This document shows positions 16,896 to 25,396 of a stretch of DNA of 64,000 bases, piece by piece. The notes beneath the pieces are model-generated. The model searched no databases. It saw only the letters and a list, made by a program, of their open reading frames with translations, and was not told where the DNA came from. Each line of letters starts with the position of its first letter. Within the stretch, counting starts at the first letter, position 1. The stretch comes from GCA-2731375 sp964507245. Lineage in GTDB: Bacteria > Pseudomonadota > Alphaproteobacteria > GCA-2731375. Location: contig CAZDQC010000002.1 of assembly GCA_964507245.1 (NCBI GenBank), positions 4,717 through 68,716 on the forward strand, read 5' to 3'. The position numbers and the translations under genes were made by a program.

Positions 16896-18491
16896 ATGAG
16901 CAGCCAGACATATGACTTCATCATCGTGGGGGCCGGTTCTGCTGGTTCAGTGCTGGCCAATCGACTTAGTGCTGATGCCAAGTGCCGGGTACTGCTGCTG
17001 GAGGCCGGTCGTACTGATCATCCTTGGACGCGTGTGCCGGTCGGTTTCGCGCGGTTGATCGACAATCCTAAGGCTAATTGGTTGTATCAGTCCGAGCCCG
17101 ACGAGGGTTCTGGTCAGCGACACATCCCGGTGCCTCGTGGCAAATTACTGGGCGGTTCATCTGCTATCAATGGCATGGTCTTTGTCCGTGGACAGTCGCA
17201 AGATTTCGATACCTGGGCGCAATTGGGAAATAGAGGTTGGAGTTATCGTGACGTGCTGCCCTTTTTCCGCCAAATGGAAACCTACGCCGGTGGTGAGGAT
17301 GAATTCCGGGGTCGAGAGGGGCCCTTGCAGGTCACTGATCTAAGTGAATCTGGGCCTTTGTATGACGCACTTATTGCGGCCGCCAACGAAGTAGGTATTC
17401 CATACAATGTAGATTACAATGGCGCTGTACAAGATGGCATCTCGATGACCCAGGTGTCGATCCGCAAAGGCCGTCGAATGAGTACGGCTCGCTGTTACCT
17501 TGATCCTGTGAAGAGCCGGCCTAACCTGACAATTTTGACCGGCGCCCATACGGACGGCCTGATTATTGAAGACAAACAATGTAGGGGTGTTCGCTTCACC
17601 AAGGATGGTAGCCAGAAAGAGGCGCGCGTGGCGCGTGAGGTTATCGTCAGTGCTGGTGCCGTGAATTCACCGCAAATCCTTGAACTTTCCGGCATTGGAC
17701 AACCCGAATTGTTGAAACGACACGGGGTCGAGGTGTGTCACGCCCTCCTGGGCGTAGGCGAAAACCTGCGGGATCACTTCGCCCCGCGCATGAAGTATGA
17801 AATTATCGCATCAGGCCAAACCTATAATGACAAAATGCGCGGGATTGGAACGGTGTTCCAGGCTTTGCGTTACGCCATGACCGGCACGGGGCTATTGGGT
17901 CTGCCGGCGGCACCTTTGCGGGCGTATGTCTGCAGCCGGGATGGCTTGGCCTCACCAGACATCAATATCAGCATTGTGCCATTTCTTGTAGCAGAAGGCT
18001 TCAAACTGGCGAAGGAATCCGGCATCACGGTGATTACCCATCCGCTACGTTCTGAATCCACCGGTTCAATTCACATCGGAAGTCCCGATAGTAAGTCGCC
18101 ACCGAAAATAAATTTTAACTTCCTGACGGCGGATTATGACCGGCAAATTACCCTGGCTGCAATGGGAATCGTGCGCAAAATATTGGCAGCAGCGCCCATG
18201 GCACACATGCGTGGAGCAGAAATTGCCCCCGGACCGGCCTTGCAAGCGGACGATGAACTGCTGAATTGGGTCCGAGAGACGGCGGAAACTACCTATCACC
18301 CAATCGGCACCTGCAAGATGGGAACTGACGACAGGGCGGTAGTGGATGAAAAGCTGCGGGTTCGCGGCATTCAAGGCCTGCGGGTGGCGGATGCTTCAAT
18401 AATGCCCACGTTGACCTCAGGCAATACCAATGCGCCGTGCATCATGATTGGCGAAAAAGCCTCTGCTTTGGTGCTAGAAAATGCGGCCTAG
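16896..18491 (+). CDS. GMC-family FAD oxidoreductase (choline dehydrogenase-like)
   Basis: A 531-residue flavoprotein of the glucose-methanol-choline family, which oxidises alcohols. The FAD-binding GxGxxG motif is at the start (IIVGAGSAGSVLANRLS). The GMC signature 1 region follows (GKLLGGSSAINGMVFVRG, about 83-100), then signature 2 (SAGAVNSPQILELSGIG). The C-terminal active-site histidine is in YHPIGTCKMG, followed by the conserved ADASIMPTLTSGNTNAP. GGGAGG precedes the ATG. The next gene, a TauD-type dioxygenase, starts 36 bases later on the same strand. The specific alcohol is unknown. Confidence 0.93.
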   Translation: MSSQTYDFIIVGAGSAGSVLANRLSADAKCRVLLLEAGRTDHPWTRVPVGFARLIDNPKANWLYQSEPDEGSGQRHIPVPRGKLLGGSSAINGMVFVRGQSQDFDTWAQLGNRGWSYRDVLPFFRQMETYAGGEDEFRGREGPLQVTDLSESGPLYDALIAAANEVGIPYNVDYNGAVQDGISMTQVSIRKGRRMSTARCYLDPVKSRPNLTILTGAHTDGLIIEDKQCRGVRFTKDGSQKEARVAREVIVSAGAVNSPQILELSGIGQPELLKRHGVEVCHALLGVGENLRDHFAPRMKYEIIASGQTYNDKMRGIGTVFQALRYAMTGTGLLGLPAAPLRAYVCSRDGLASPDINISIVPFLVAEGFKLAKESGITVITHPLRSESTGSIHIGSPDSKSPPKINFNFLTADYDRQITLAAMGIVRKILAAAPMAHMRGAEIAPGPALQADDELLNWVRETAETTYHPIGTCKMGTDDRAVVDEKLRVRGIQGLRVADASIMPTLTSGNTNAPCIMIGEKASALVLENAA

Positions 18492-18527
18492 GCATCGACA
18501 AATTTGATGACTAATCGGAGATAAACG

Positions 18528-19391
18528 ATGCGTATCGAGGCAATCAACGCAGATTTCGTCGGGAATGTGTCTGATGTAGAACTGAGTCAGACGCTGACCC
18601 GCGAAGAGGTGAGGCAGATTGAACGGGCAATCGCCCATTACGCGGTTCTGGTTTTTCGCGACCAGCCTTTGACCGACGATCAACATGCTGAATTCACCCG
18701 GCGCTTTGGGCTCATCGACAAGGGCTTGACAAAAGGTTCAAAGGGAAAACGCCGGCTAAAAAACCCGGATGTGATTGACCTCGCAAATGTGGATGCAGAA
18801 GGTAACGTGCTGTCGGCGGAAAATATCCGCAATGTCAGCTTGATCGCCAACCAGTTTTGGCACAGCGATAGCTCGTTCAAGGATCCGCCTGCGAAATTTT
18901 CCATTCTGTGCGGTATTGATTTGCCGGCTGAAGGCGGGCAGACGGAATTTGCGGACCAGCGAGCCGCCTATGATGCCTTGGACGATAACTTGAAGGCACG
19001 GATCGAAGATATGCTTGCTGAACACTTTGCCTTTCATTCCCGCGACATTTTGGGCGGCAGTCATCATTCGCAGGAGGAAATTGACGCCTTGCCGCCCGTG
19101 CATTGGCCGATGGTGCACACTGTCCCCGAATCCGGCCGTAGGTCGCTTTTTATTGGCATTCACACTCGCCAAATAGACGGGTTGCCAACGGCAGAAGCGC
19201 GCATGCTGTTACATGAACTGTTGGAACAGGCTACCCGGCGACAATTCGTCTACCGACACGAATGGCGAAACCACGACGTCTTAATGTGGGATAATCAATG
19301 TACTTTGCATAGAGGGCGTCCATATGATCTGAATAAACTACGTGAATTACGCCGCTGTACGACAGAGTTATCTGGTCGGCAAGTTGTCTGA
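18528..19391 (+). CDS. TauD/TfdA-family Fe(II)/2-oxoglutarate dioxygenase
   Basis: A 287-residue dioxygenase with the facial triad: His and Asp in FWHSDSSF (about 108-115) and the distal His in NQCTLHRGRPYD. The 2-oxoglutarate-binding arginine follows near the C-terminus (LRRCTTELSG). Members hydroxylate or cleave small organic acids such as taurine, 2,4-D or phenoxy compounds. CGGAG precedes the ATG by seven bases. It lies directly downstream of the GMC oxidoreductase, so the two may form one oxidative step sequence. It is one of four Fe/2OG oxygenases in the window. Confidence 0.92.
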   Translation: MRIEAINADFVGNVSDVELSQTLTREEVRQIERAIAHYAVLVFRDQPLTDDQHAEFTRRFGLIDKGLTKGSKGKRRLKNPDVIDLANVDAEGNVLSAENIRNVSLIANQFWHSDSSFKDPPAKFSILCGIDLPAEGGQTEFADQRAAYDALDDNLKARIEDMLAEHFAFHSRDILGGSHHSQEEIDALPPVHWPMVHTVPESGRRSLFIGIHTRQIDGLPTAEARMLLHELLEQATRRQFVYRHEWRNHDVLMWDNQCTLHRGRPYDLNKLRELRRCTTELSGRQVV

Positions 19392-19634
19392 AGCATAATG
19401 CCAGTCAGGGCTTTCAACGCGGTTTCGAAAGACTTGTCACCCTTACCGAACGGCTTCTTTCAGCCGGCAAAGAAAATATCGTCGGCGGACTTGGCTTTGT
19501 TTTAAAGGAGTGCCGTTAATCGAAGGTGTAAGCCAGGATAGGTTGCTCGTGTTGATATATGTGATGGGGCCGGCAATTTTTTTTGGCTGCGCTTGCCAGT
19601 TGGAAATGATCGCACTAAGCGGGTGGTAGGGTAA

Positions 19635-20873
19635 CTAGGATCGATGGTCACCCTCTAAAGCCTTTGGCCGCAGCCAAGTAAAGGCGATCCGTGCGCCAAG
19701 CATTGCGATGGCGATATGACCAAATGCCAGGCCCCAGGCAAGATGCGACGGACCGCCGGCCGAATCCAATATCCAACCCACTACTACCGGGCCGACAAAA
19801 CCGCCGCCATATCCCAGCATGGAATGCACTGCCAGGGTTGCACCTCGGCGGTTGGGATAGGCACTGCCAGCCGCCCCGGCCGTCAAAGATGATGAATCGA
19901 GCCAAATGACCATGCCATAAAGCACCACCAGAAACGCGGCAGTCGGATAGTTGAAGCCACCCATAAATCCCATTGCCAGGGCGCAAATCATCGAGCCGCC
20001 CATCGCCATGCGAATCAGGCGCTGCCGTCCCATCCGGATTGAAAGTTCATTACCGCCGATGCTTGCCCAGGCGCCGAATAGGGCCATGGCGGTAGTCATC
20101 ACGGTTGGGCCGAAGAATGTAGTCTCTACATGGTCTCGCAACGCGACATAGGTCAGAAAGGCCACGGCCCAGCCGCGCATAGCCCCCATTTCCCATGTAT
20201 GAATACAATAACCCAGGCTGTAGGCCATGGCGGAACGGTTTTTCAATACGGACCGAAAATCAAATAGCGACCAGCTCCAGGGCTCCCTGACCTCTTTTCG
20301 CGTTTGCTTAGGTGCGAAAAATGCGGCGATTAACCAAGCAGCAGCAGCACAAATTGCGGCTACGACGAATGCGCCTTGCCAACCCCAAAATTGCGCTAAG
20401 ACGCCGGCAATGACAAATGAAAGAGCACTGGAAACACCTAGACTGGCGGCATGACCCGTGACCGCGCGGGAGAGCATTTTGCCGTCAACGCGATCGGCCA
20501 GTAGTTTCAGGCCGGTCATATAGGTTCCCGCCCAACCTATGCCAGCGATTACGCGGGCAAGTGTGGCCGACCAAAAACCATCTGCTAGAAAGGCGAACAT
20601 GAGGTGGCCCAGAACCGTACAGCCGACGCCAAAAAGATACACCTGGCGTGGGTCGATACGGTCTGTCAAGGTCACTAAAAATGGCACGGACAGCATGTAG
20701 GCAAGATAGAAGGTAGCGGTGATCCAACCCGCCTCGCTGTAGTCCAGGTTCCATCGGGGGATGAAGTCCGGTAGTAACGCTGGCCACGCATAGGCGCCTA
20801 TCTGGGCGAGCACTTGTGCCGTGCAGATCAAGGCAACCAGACGCGCTGCGCCCGGCTTCACCTCTTCATGCAT
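19635..20873 (-). CDS. MFS transporter
   Basis: A 412-residue protein with twelve predicted membrane helices. It carries a typical loop motif between helices 2 and 3 (TLTDRIDPRQVYLFG, replacing the classical G-x3-D-x2-GRR). ATG 20873 is taken as the start; a 38-codon extension upstream is polar and unlike the family. It is divergent from the YcbL-type hydrolase. The substrate is unknown; similarity to nitrate/cyanate-type or organic-acid MFS carriers cannot be resolved by eye. Confidence 0.87.
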   Translation of the reverse strand: MHEEVKPGAARLVALICTAQVLAQIGAYAWPALLPDFIPRWNLDYSEAGWITATFYLAYMLSVPFLVTLTDRIDPRQVYLFGVGCTVLGHLMFAFLADGFWSATLARVIAGIGWAGTYMTGLKLLADRVDGKMLSRAVTGHAASLGVSSALSFVIAGVLAQFWGWQGAFVVAAICAAAAWLIAAFFAPKQTRKEVREPWSWSLFDFRSVLKNRSAMAYSLGYCIHTWEMGAMRGWAVAFLTYVALRDHVETTFFGPTVMTTAMALFGAWASIGGNELSIRMGRQRLIRMAMGGSMICALAMGFMGGFNYPTAAFLVVLYGMVIWLDSSSLTAGAAGSAYPNRRGATLAVHSMLGYGGGFVGPVVVGWILDSAGGPSHLAWGLAFGHIAIAMLGARIAFTWLRPKALEGDHRS

Positions 20874-20948
20874 CCCCCGTTTCGTCAATGGCCATGCTCG
20901 TTTACAATAAGCTAGACTCGATACTTGCTCCCAATTATAGGACGTTTC

Positions 20949-21590
20949 ATGCGTTACCGTATTGTACCCGTAACCAAGTTTCGACAAAACTGCTCGCTGC
21001 TATGGTGTTCGGTTACCATGGAGGGTGTGATCGTTGATCCGGGGCCAGATTTTGACCCCATCGAGGCGGCCATCTCAGAGGAAGGCGTCGAGATAGTCAA
21101 GATTTTGGTGACCCACGGCCATGCTGACCATTCAGGCGGTGCAGAAGAGCTGTCAAAACGCCTGAGCGTGCCCATTGAGGGACCGCATAAGGGGGATGAC
21201 TTCCTGATCGAAGCAATGGGTAAACAAGCCCAACGGACGGGTCTGCTGGCAAGACCTTTCGCGCCGGCCAGGTGGCTCCGGAACGGTGACGCCGTGTATT
21301 TTGGCCGGGTTCAACTATCGGTGATCCATTGCCCTGGGCACACCCCAGGTCATGTGGTTTTTCACCACGCGTCCAGCAAACTGGCGATTGTGGGTGACGT
21401 ATTGTTCCGGGGGTCCATCGGTCGGTGCGATGGTCCCAAGGGGGATCATATGGCGTTGGTCAACGCCATACGAGGCAGACTGTGGCCATTAGGTGACGAT
21501 ACGGAATTCATCCCCGGCCATGGCGACATGTCCACATTCGCTTGGGAACGCGCCTCGAACGCCTATGTTTGTGATTTTGTTGAATATTAG
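20949..21590 (+). CDS. YcbL-type MBL-fold metallo-hydrolase (glyoxalase II-like)
   Basis: A 213-residue zinc hydrolase. The N-terminus MRYRIVPVTKFRQNC is the YcbL/glyoxalase II-like signature. The metal-binding HxHxDH is THGHADHSGG (about 65-74), the third ligand His is in HCPGHTPGH, the bridging Asp is in VGDVLFRGSIGR, and the last His is in FIPGHGD. Known YcbL proteins hydrolyse thioesters of the S-lactoylglutathione type. ATG 20949 is chosen because the family starts there; the earlier eight codons are not family-like. It runs divergently from the MFS carrier with 75 bases between. Confidence 0.9.
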   Translation: MRYRIVPVTKFRQNCSLLWCSVTMEGVIVDPGPDFDPIEAAISEEGVEIVKILVTHGHADHSGGAEELSKRLSVPIEGPHKGDDFLIEAMGKQAQRTGLLARPFAPARWLRNGDAVYFGRVQLSVIHCPGHTPGHVVFHHASSKLAIVGDVLFRGSIGRCDGPKGDHMALVNAIRGRLWPLGDDTEFIPGHGDMSTFAWERASNAYVCDFVEY

Positions 21591-21771
21591 GTGGCGTAAA
21601 CTGGTGATTTTCTGGTTTCAAGAATACAGCTGCCTGATAATGCTGCCGTGATCGGCCTGGTGTAGTTGCTATTGCTCTTAGATTTGCGGCGATATACTTG
21701 CGCGGTAGTGAATTTGTCACCTTAGCCGCTGGGAATGGCAAAATTGGTTTTGTATAGGAGACGCGAGAAAA

Positions 21772-22164
21772 ATGGCGACCATAGGGATCGAAGAAATTTT
21801 CCTCAAAGTGAAAAATATGGAAGCGGCGATTGATTTTTATCACGGAATTCTGGGCATTCCACTGGACAAGCAGGATGGAGAGCGGACCTATTTACAAATG
21901 GATCGCGGTCATTTGGTATTGCAAATTGAGCACCATACCGGACGTCACCAGGGTGGCGGACCGTTGCATTTCGCACTGACCGTAACCGAAGAAGAATTTG
22001 ATGAAATCATGGCTAAATTCAAGGGGGGATTTCATTTCACTCGTGGCCCATATGGCGAGCGCGGTAAGGGCAGGGCCTATTTTATGATGGATCCAGACGG
22101 CAATGAAAGCGAGATCAACACCCGGTATCTGTATGGCATTCCCCAGCGTTTTGACGTTGTTTGA
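21772..22164 (+). CDS. VOC-family (glyoxalase/bleomycin resistance) protein
   Basis: A 130-residue single vicinal-oxygen-chelate domain. The repeated beta-alpha-beta-beta-beta pattern is visible: EIFLKVKNMEAAIDFYHGILGI opens the first module and LHFALTVTEEEFDEIM the second. It ends in the metal-site region FMMDPDGNESEINTR, where the final glutamates are candidate ligands. It may be a glyoxalase I-like, dioxygenase-like or binding protein. AGGAG lies eleven bases before the ATG. It stands alone between the YcbL-type gene and an unassigned region. Confidence 0.85.
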   Translation: MATIGIEEIFLKVKNMEAAIDFYHGILGIPLDKQDGERTYLQMDRGHLVLQIEHHTGRHQGGGPLHFALTVTEEEFDEIMAKFKGGFHFTRGPYGERGKGRAYFMMDPDGNESEINTRYLYGIPQRFDVV

Positions 22165-22513
22165 TATAGGGTCGTGGGATAAATCTCCTTACACTTTTCT
22201 CGGACGAAGGTATCCGATTTAGAAACGATACGGTCAACAGGAATTGATCCATTTCGATCTTGTTGATAGTGACGACGAGATCTTTGAATTTGATGGTCCC
22301 AACGAACCAAATTCTGTAGACGAGGAGGTGCTCTTTGGATCTTGTCGTTTCGTCCTGTTAGCCGAGCTAATGCCACAACCGAATCTAGTGCTAATCCTAA
22401 AGACGTCAGTTCAATAAGCTCATTTACGTCACAATTCCGCCTTTGCAAGGCCATGTTTCAGAGCCAATATACCGTAGAGACGTCAATTGAATTGCTCTGG
22501 GGAGGAGCAGCCG
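22165..22513. other. Unassigned region after the VOC gene (349 bases)
   Basis: I see no known gene here. One plus-strand frame is open for 64 codons (22223-22417) and reads like an acidic polypeptide from a possible TTG at 22244 (MIHFDLVDSDDEIFEFDGPN and onward). It has no ribosome binding site at a sensible distance and no recognised family. It may be a small gene, a relic or chance. The end of the region carries the ribosome binding site for the following small membrane protein. Confidence 0.3.
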
Positions 22514-22771
22514 ATGACCATCCATCGATTTTCGGCGAGGGCTGGGACCTATGACGGAGGGGTTCTATTTCCGGTTGTTATGGCCGGCTTGCTGGGTTTA
22601 TGGGCCCTATTCGCCGTAGTCATCGCTTGTGGACCGAAACTGGCAGCCTTGGAAGTCGAGAATTCGGCTACCAAGGCGTTTGTGTCTTGTGAGACCACCA
22701 CGACCACGGTGCCGGGGCAACTGTTGCGTTGCATTGTCGAATTGGATTCGGGAATCGCCAGAGAAATATGA
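22514..22771 (+). CDS. Small single-TM protein of unknown function
   Basis: An 85-residue ORF whose ATG at 22514 is preceded by GGGGAGGAG with a six-base spacer, a strong ribosome binding site that sets this start rather than the earlier in-frame ATG at 22487. The protein has a short N-terminal segment, one strongly hydrophobic stretch (VLFPVVMAGLLGLWALFAVV, about 18-37), then a periplasm-like polar tail with two cysteines (about 56 and 76) that could form a disulfide. I do not recognise a family. It lies alone between the VOC gene and the convergent acyl-CoA synthetase. Confidence 0.55.
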   Translation: MTIHRFSARAGTYDGGVLFPVVMAGLLGLWALFAVVIACGPKLAALEVENSATKAFVSCETTTTTVPGQLLRCIVELDSGIAREI

Positions 22772-22920
22772 ACGTGTCCTACCGGGCGTCTAGGAATGTT
22801 GGGGTCCGGCTGCATCGAGTCGATTCCCTGGGGCATCTGATGAAAGATATGATTATAACCGGCCGGTGATTGCGTCTTGAGAAACGAAAGTTTGTTTAAC
22901 CATTTTCGTGTTGTTCGTCA

Positions 22921-24534
22921 TCAAGTCGGCGGAATAGTCAAACGACCCTTGATGATCTTTCGCGTAGGCGTCATGGGCATTTCATCAACCAGAACAAGCC
23001 GTTCCGGCAATTTTGTCTTGGCGATGCCGTATCCAAGCAGGTATTCACATAATTCGCTCAGGGTAACATCCGAATTCGCAGCAACAGCAAAGCAACAGGC
23101 TCGCTCTCCCAAAACCTCATCTTTCAAGGGGACGATGGCGGATTGAGTGATGTACGGGTGACTGTCAAGCAGATCCTCAATCTCACGGGGATTATATTTC
23201 ACACCGCCGCGGTTAATGATGTCTTTGATGCGTCCGGTAATAGCGATATTGCCGTTTTCATCCTGGCTAGCTAGGTCGCCGCTGCGGAACCAGCCGTCCT
23301 CGGTAAAGGCTGCAGCATTGGCACTGGAATTGTCAAAATAGCCGGGGAACAGCATGGAGCCGCGAACCAGTAACTCTCCATCGTCGGCGATGCGGGCCTC
23401 TGCACCAGGTGCTGGACGGCCGGCGGTTGCAGCCACAATTTCGATTCCGTCGCTGGGGCGGCAGTATAATCCGCCTTGGGTCTCTGTCATGCCCCAAAGC
23501 TGTGTGATGGTGCAACCTGGGAGTTTGTCCGAGACCGCTCGGGCCAAATCGGCCGGGACAGCGCTGCCAGAAAGAATTGCCAGCTTCAATGAACTGCAAT
23601 CGTGCCGGTCAAACAGACCCATGCCCAGGCACGCTGCCATGTGAGCTGGCGCTGCCAAAAGGGCTGTTGCCCGTCCGGCTTCGATGGTCTCAGCGAGTTC
23701 TGGCGGAGTAAAATTTGGTAGTAATAGGTTGGCTGCGCCTAAACACATGGCCATGTGGAAGGAATAGAGACCAAATAGATGACCGAAAGGCGGTGCTGAT
23801 ATCAGTACATCGGCCGCACTCAATTGATGTTCTACAGTGCCTAGTCGGGCGTTACCTAACATGGTGTGGGAATTATGGGGCACTGCTTTGGGACTGGCAG
23901 TAGTTCCGGAAGTATAGAGCAGTAAGAACGGATCACTCGCTACAGGCCGGGTTAGGTTCATTTTTTTTGCGTTGGCTGTGCCGTTGGTTAGGGCACTGAA
24001 TGAAACTGCACCTGGCACGTCTGCGCCGATGGCAATGACCGAATGCAAATTGGGTAGATCCAAACTAAGGGCGGTTTCGACAGCGGCAAATCCGGCGGCG
24101 TCTGTTAGACAAATGAGCGCTCGCGCTCGGCTGTGTCGCAACAGCGTCTCGAATTCCCTTTCTCTATGTGGCATGTAAAGTGTTGTCATCACAGCACCTA
24201 GGCGGGCGATAGCAAGATAGCTGATTAAATATTCTGCTACATTCGGCAACTGCACCCCAATGACGTCACCCGGTCCTAGACTTAATTCGCTTAAGCTCCC
24301 GGCTAAGGTATCCACACGATCTGTCAACTGGGTATATGAAATTCTCAGGTCGCCTTGAATGATTGCTGGGGCGTCTGGGCGTTCGGCGGCATGATCGGCC
24401 AACCAGCTGACCAAGGTATCATCCGTCCACCAGCCTTGTTCGGCGTAATATTTGGCGCGATCAGGAGAGAATGTCATGGCGTCGCGCAGAGCCATTGCGT
24501 CTTCGTGATAATGAAACCGCTTTTCATGGGTCAC
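22921..24534 (-). CDS. Class I adenylate-forming enzyme (acyl-CoA synthetase/ligase)
   Basis: A 537-residue ANL-superfamily enzyme that activates a carboxylic acid as acyl-AMP and transfers it to CoA. Core motifs: A3 loop LLYTSGTTASPKAVP, A5 QLWGMTETQGG, A7 and A8 in WFRSGDLASQDENGNIAITGR followed by KDIINRGGVKYNPREIE, and the A10 lysine in TPTRKIIKGRL. The start is GTG 24534, supported by AGGAGG eight bases upstream. The natural acid is unknown; the sequence resembles medium-chain or aryl-acid ligases rather than acetyl-CoA synthetase. It is monocistronic. Confidence 0.93.
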   Translation of the reverse strand: MTHEKRFHYHEDAMALRDAMTFSPDRAKYYAEQGWWTDDTLVSWLADHAAERPDAPAIIQGDLRISYTQLTDRVDTLAGSLSELSLGPGDVIGVQLPNVAEYLISYLAIARLGAVMTTLYMPHREREFETLLRHSRARALICLTDAAGFAAVETALSLDLPNLHSVIAIGADVPGAVSFSALTNGTANAKKMNLTRPVASDPFLLLYTSGTTASPKAVPHNSHTMLGNARLGTVEHQLSAADVLISAPPFGHLFGLYSFHMAMCLGAANLLLPNFTPPELAETIEAGRATALLAAPAHMAACLGMGLFDRHDCSSLKLAILSGSAVPADLARAVSDKLPGCTITQLWGMTETQGGLYCRPSDGIEIVAATAGRPAPGAEARIADDGELLVRGSMLFPGYFDNSSANAAAFTEDGWFRSGDLASQDENGNIAITGRIKDIINRGGVKYNPREIEDLLDSHPYITQSAIVPLKDEVLGERACCFAVAANSDVTLSELCEYLLGYGIAKTKLPERLVLVDEMPMTPTRKIIKGRLTIPPT

Positions 24535-24883
24535 GAATCTCTCCTCCTAAAAGTGCTTGCTGCCACCCGGTTCCAACAACCGGTTAAAGTGGCCCGTTTA
24601 GAAACGCCGTCGTTCCATCACCGTGCGGATATACATGACCTGAAACTCCATTTCGACACAATTGGTCAACCTATTAGTTGTCGCAATCAAGACAGCGGCA
24701 AGCATGGGGGGTCTTGCTGATACAGAAGTGTCGTGATTATTGCTGAAAATTTTTAATTAGCGTGATAGTAGGCAATCAAGTTCATCAGGTCTGTAACGTC
24801 TACTGCCAGTAGTTGGGTGGTGATTGACGGCTGATTTTATGATACACTTCACTTGCTTGTTTGAATCAGGAGCCTGTAGTCCC
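24535..24883. other. Divergent spacer between the acyl-CoA synthetase gene and hspQ (349 bases)
   Basis: No gene is supported here. The left end carries the ribosome binding site of the minus-strand acyl-CoA synthetase. The right end carries AGGAG (24868-24872) for hspQ. The middle (about 24730-24830) is A+T-rich and is the likely promoter zone for both, but I could not assign boxes or a heat-shock promoter with confidence. Confidence 0.4.
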
Positions 24884-25216
24884 GTGACGACAATCATGGT
24901 CGCGAAATTTCAAATTGGTGATGTGGTCAAACATCGCCTTCATCCCTTTCGTGGCGTCGTTTTTGACGTTGATCCAGTTTTTTCGAATTCGGAAGAATGG
25001 CTAATGTCAATTCCGGAGAATGTTCGTCCGCACCGGGAACAACCCTTTTATCATTTGCTGGCGGAAAATGCTCAAACCACATACGTGGCCTATGTGTCGG
25101 AACAGAATTTGCTTAATGATGATGCAGACAGGCCCGTGCTGCACCCTGAAGTAGATGATTATTTCGCTGGCATTGAAGATGGCCGGTATGTGCGACGGGA
25201 TTTGCCGATGAACTAG
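24884..25216 (+). CDS. hspQ: Heat shock protein HspQ (hemimethylated-DNA-binding family)
   Basis: A 110-residue protein of the YccV/HspQ family. The core KFQIGDVVKHRLHPFRGVVFDVDP, the central HREQPFYHLLAEN and AYVSEQNLL are family landmarks. HspQ is a Lon-associated specificity factor and substrate in enterobacteria. I chose GTG 24884 because AGGAG lies eleven bases upstream; ATG 24896 (MVAKFQIGD) is the alternative and is 23 bases from that site. It is a single-gene unit upstream of the Atm1-type exporter. Confidence 0.9.
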   Translation: MTTIMVAKFQIGDVVKHRLHPFRGVVFDVDPVFSNSEEWLMSIPENVRPHREQPFYHLLAENAQTTYVAYVSEQNLLNDDADRPVLHPEVDDYFAGIEDGRYVRRDLPMN

Positions 25217-25396
25217 GTTTCGGCCGGTCCCTTCATTGCTACAGAATAATGGCAGGCGTAATCCTTTCGAGGACATGGCGAAATGTATCCTGAAGTTCTG
25301 GGTGGGATAATCATTCGTAATTGCATCAACCCCTGTTTCTTTTCCCTCAAACCGCCTAAATAGCAATTGATCAGAACGCCGCCGAGCGGCGCCGTT

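Noticed and set aside
22077..22454. 125-codon minus-strand ORF
   Set aside because: It overlaps the 3' end of the VOC gene, has no ribosome binding site and no recognised family.
24355..24720. 121-codon plus-strand ORF over the start of the acyl-CoA synthetase
   Set aside because: It is antisense to a clear gene for half its length and composition is not protein-like.
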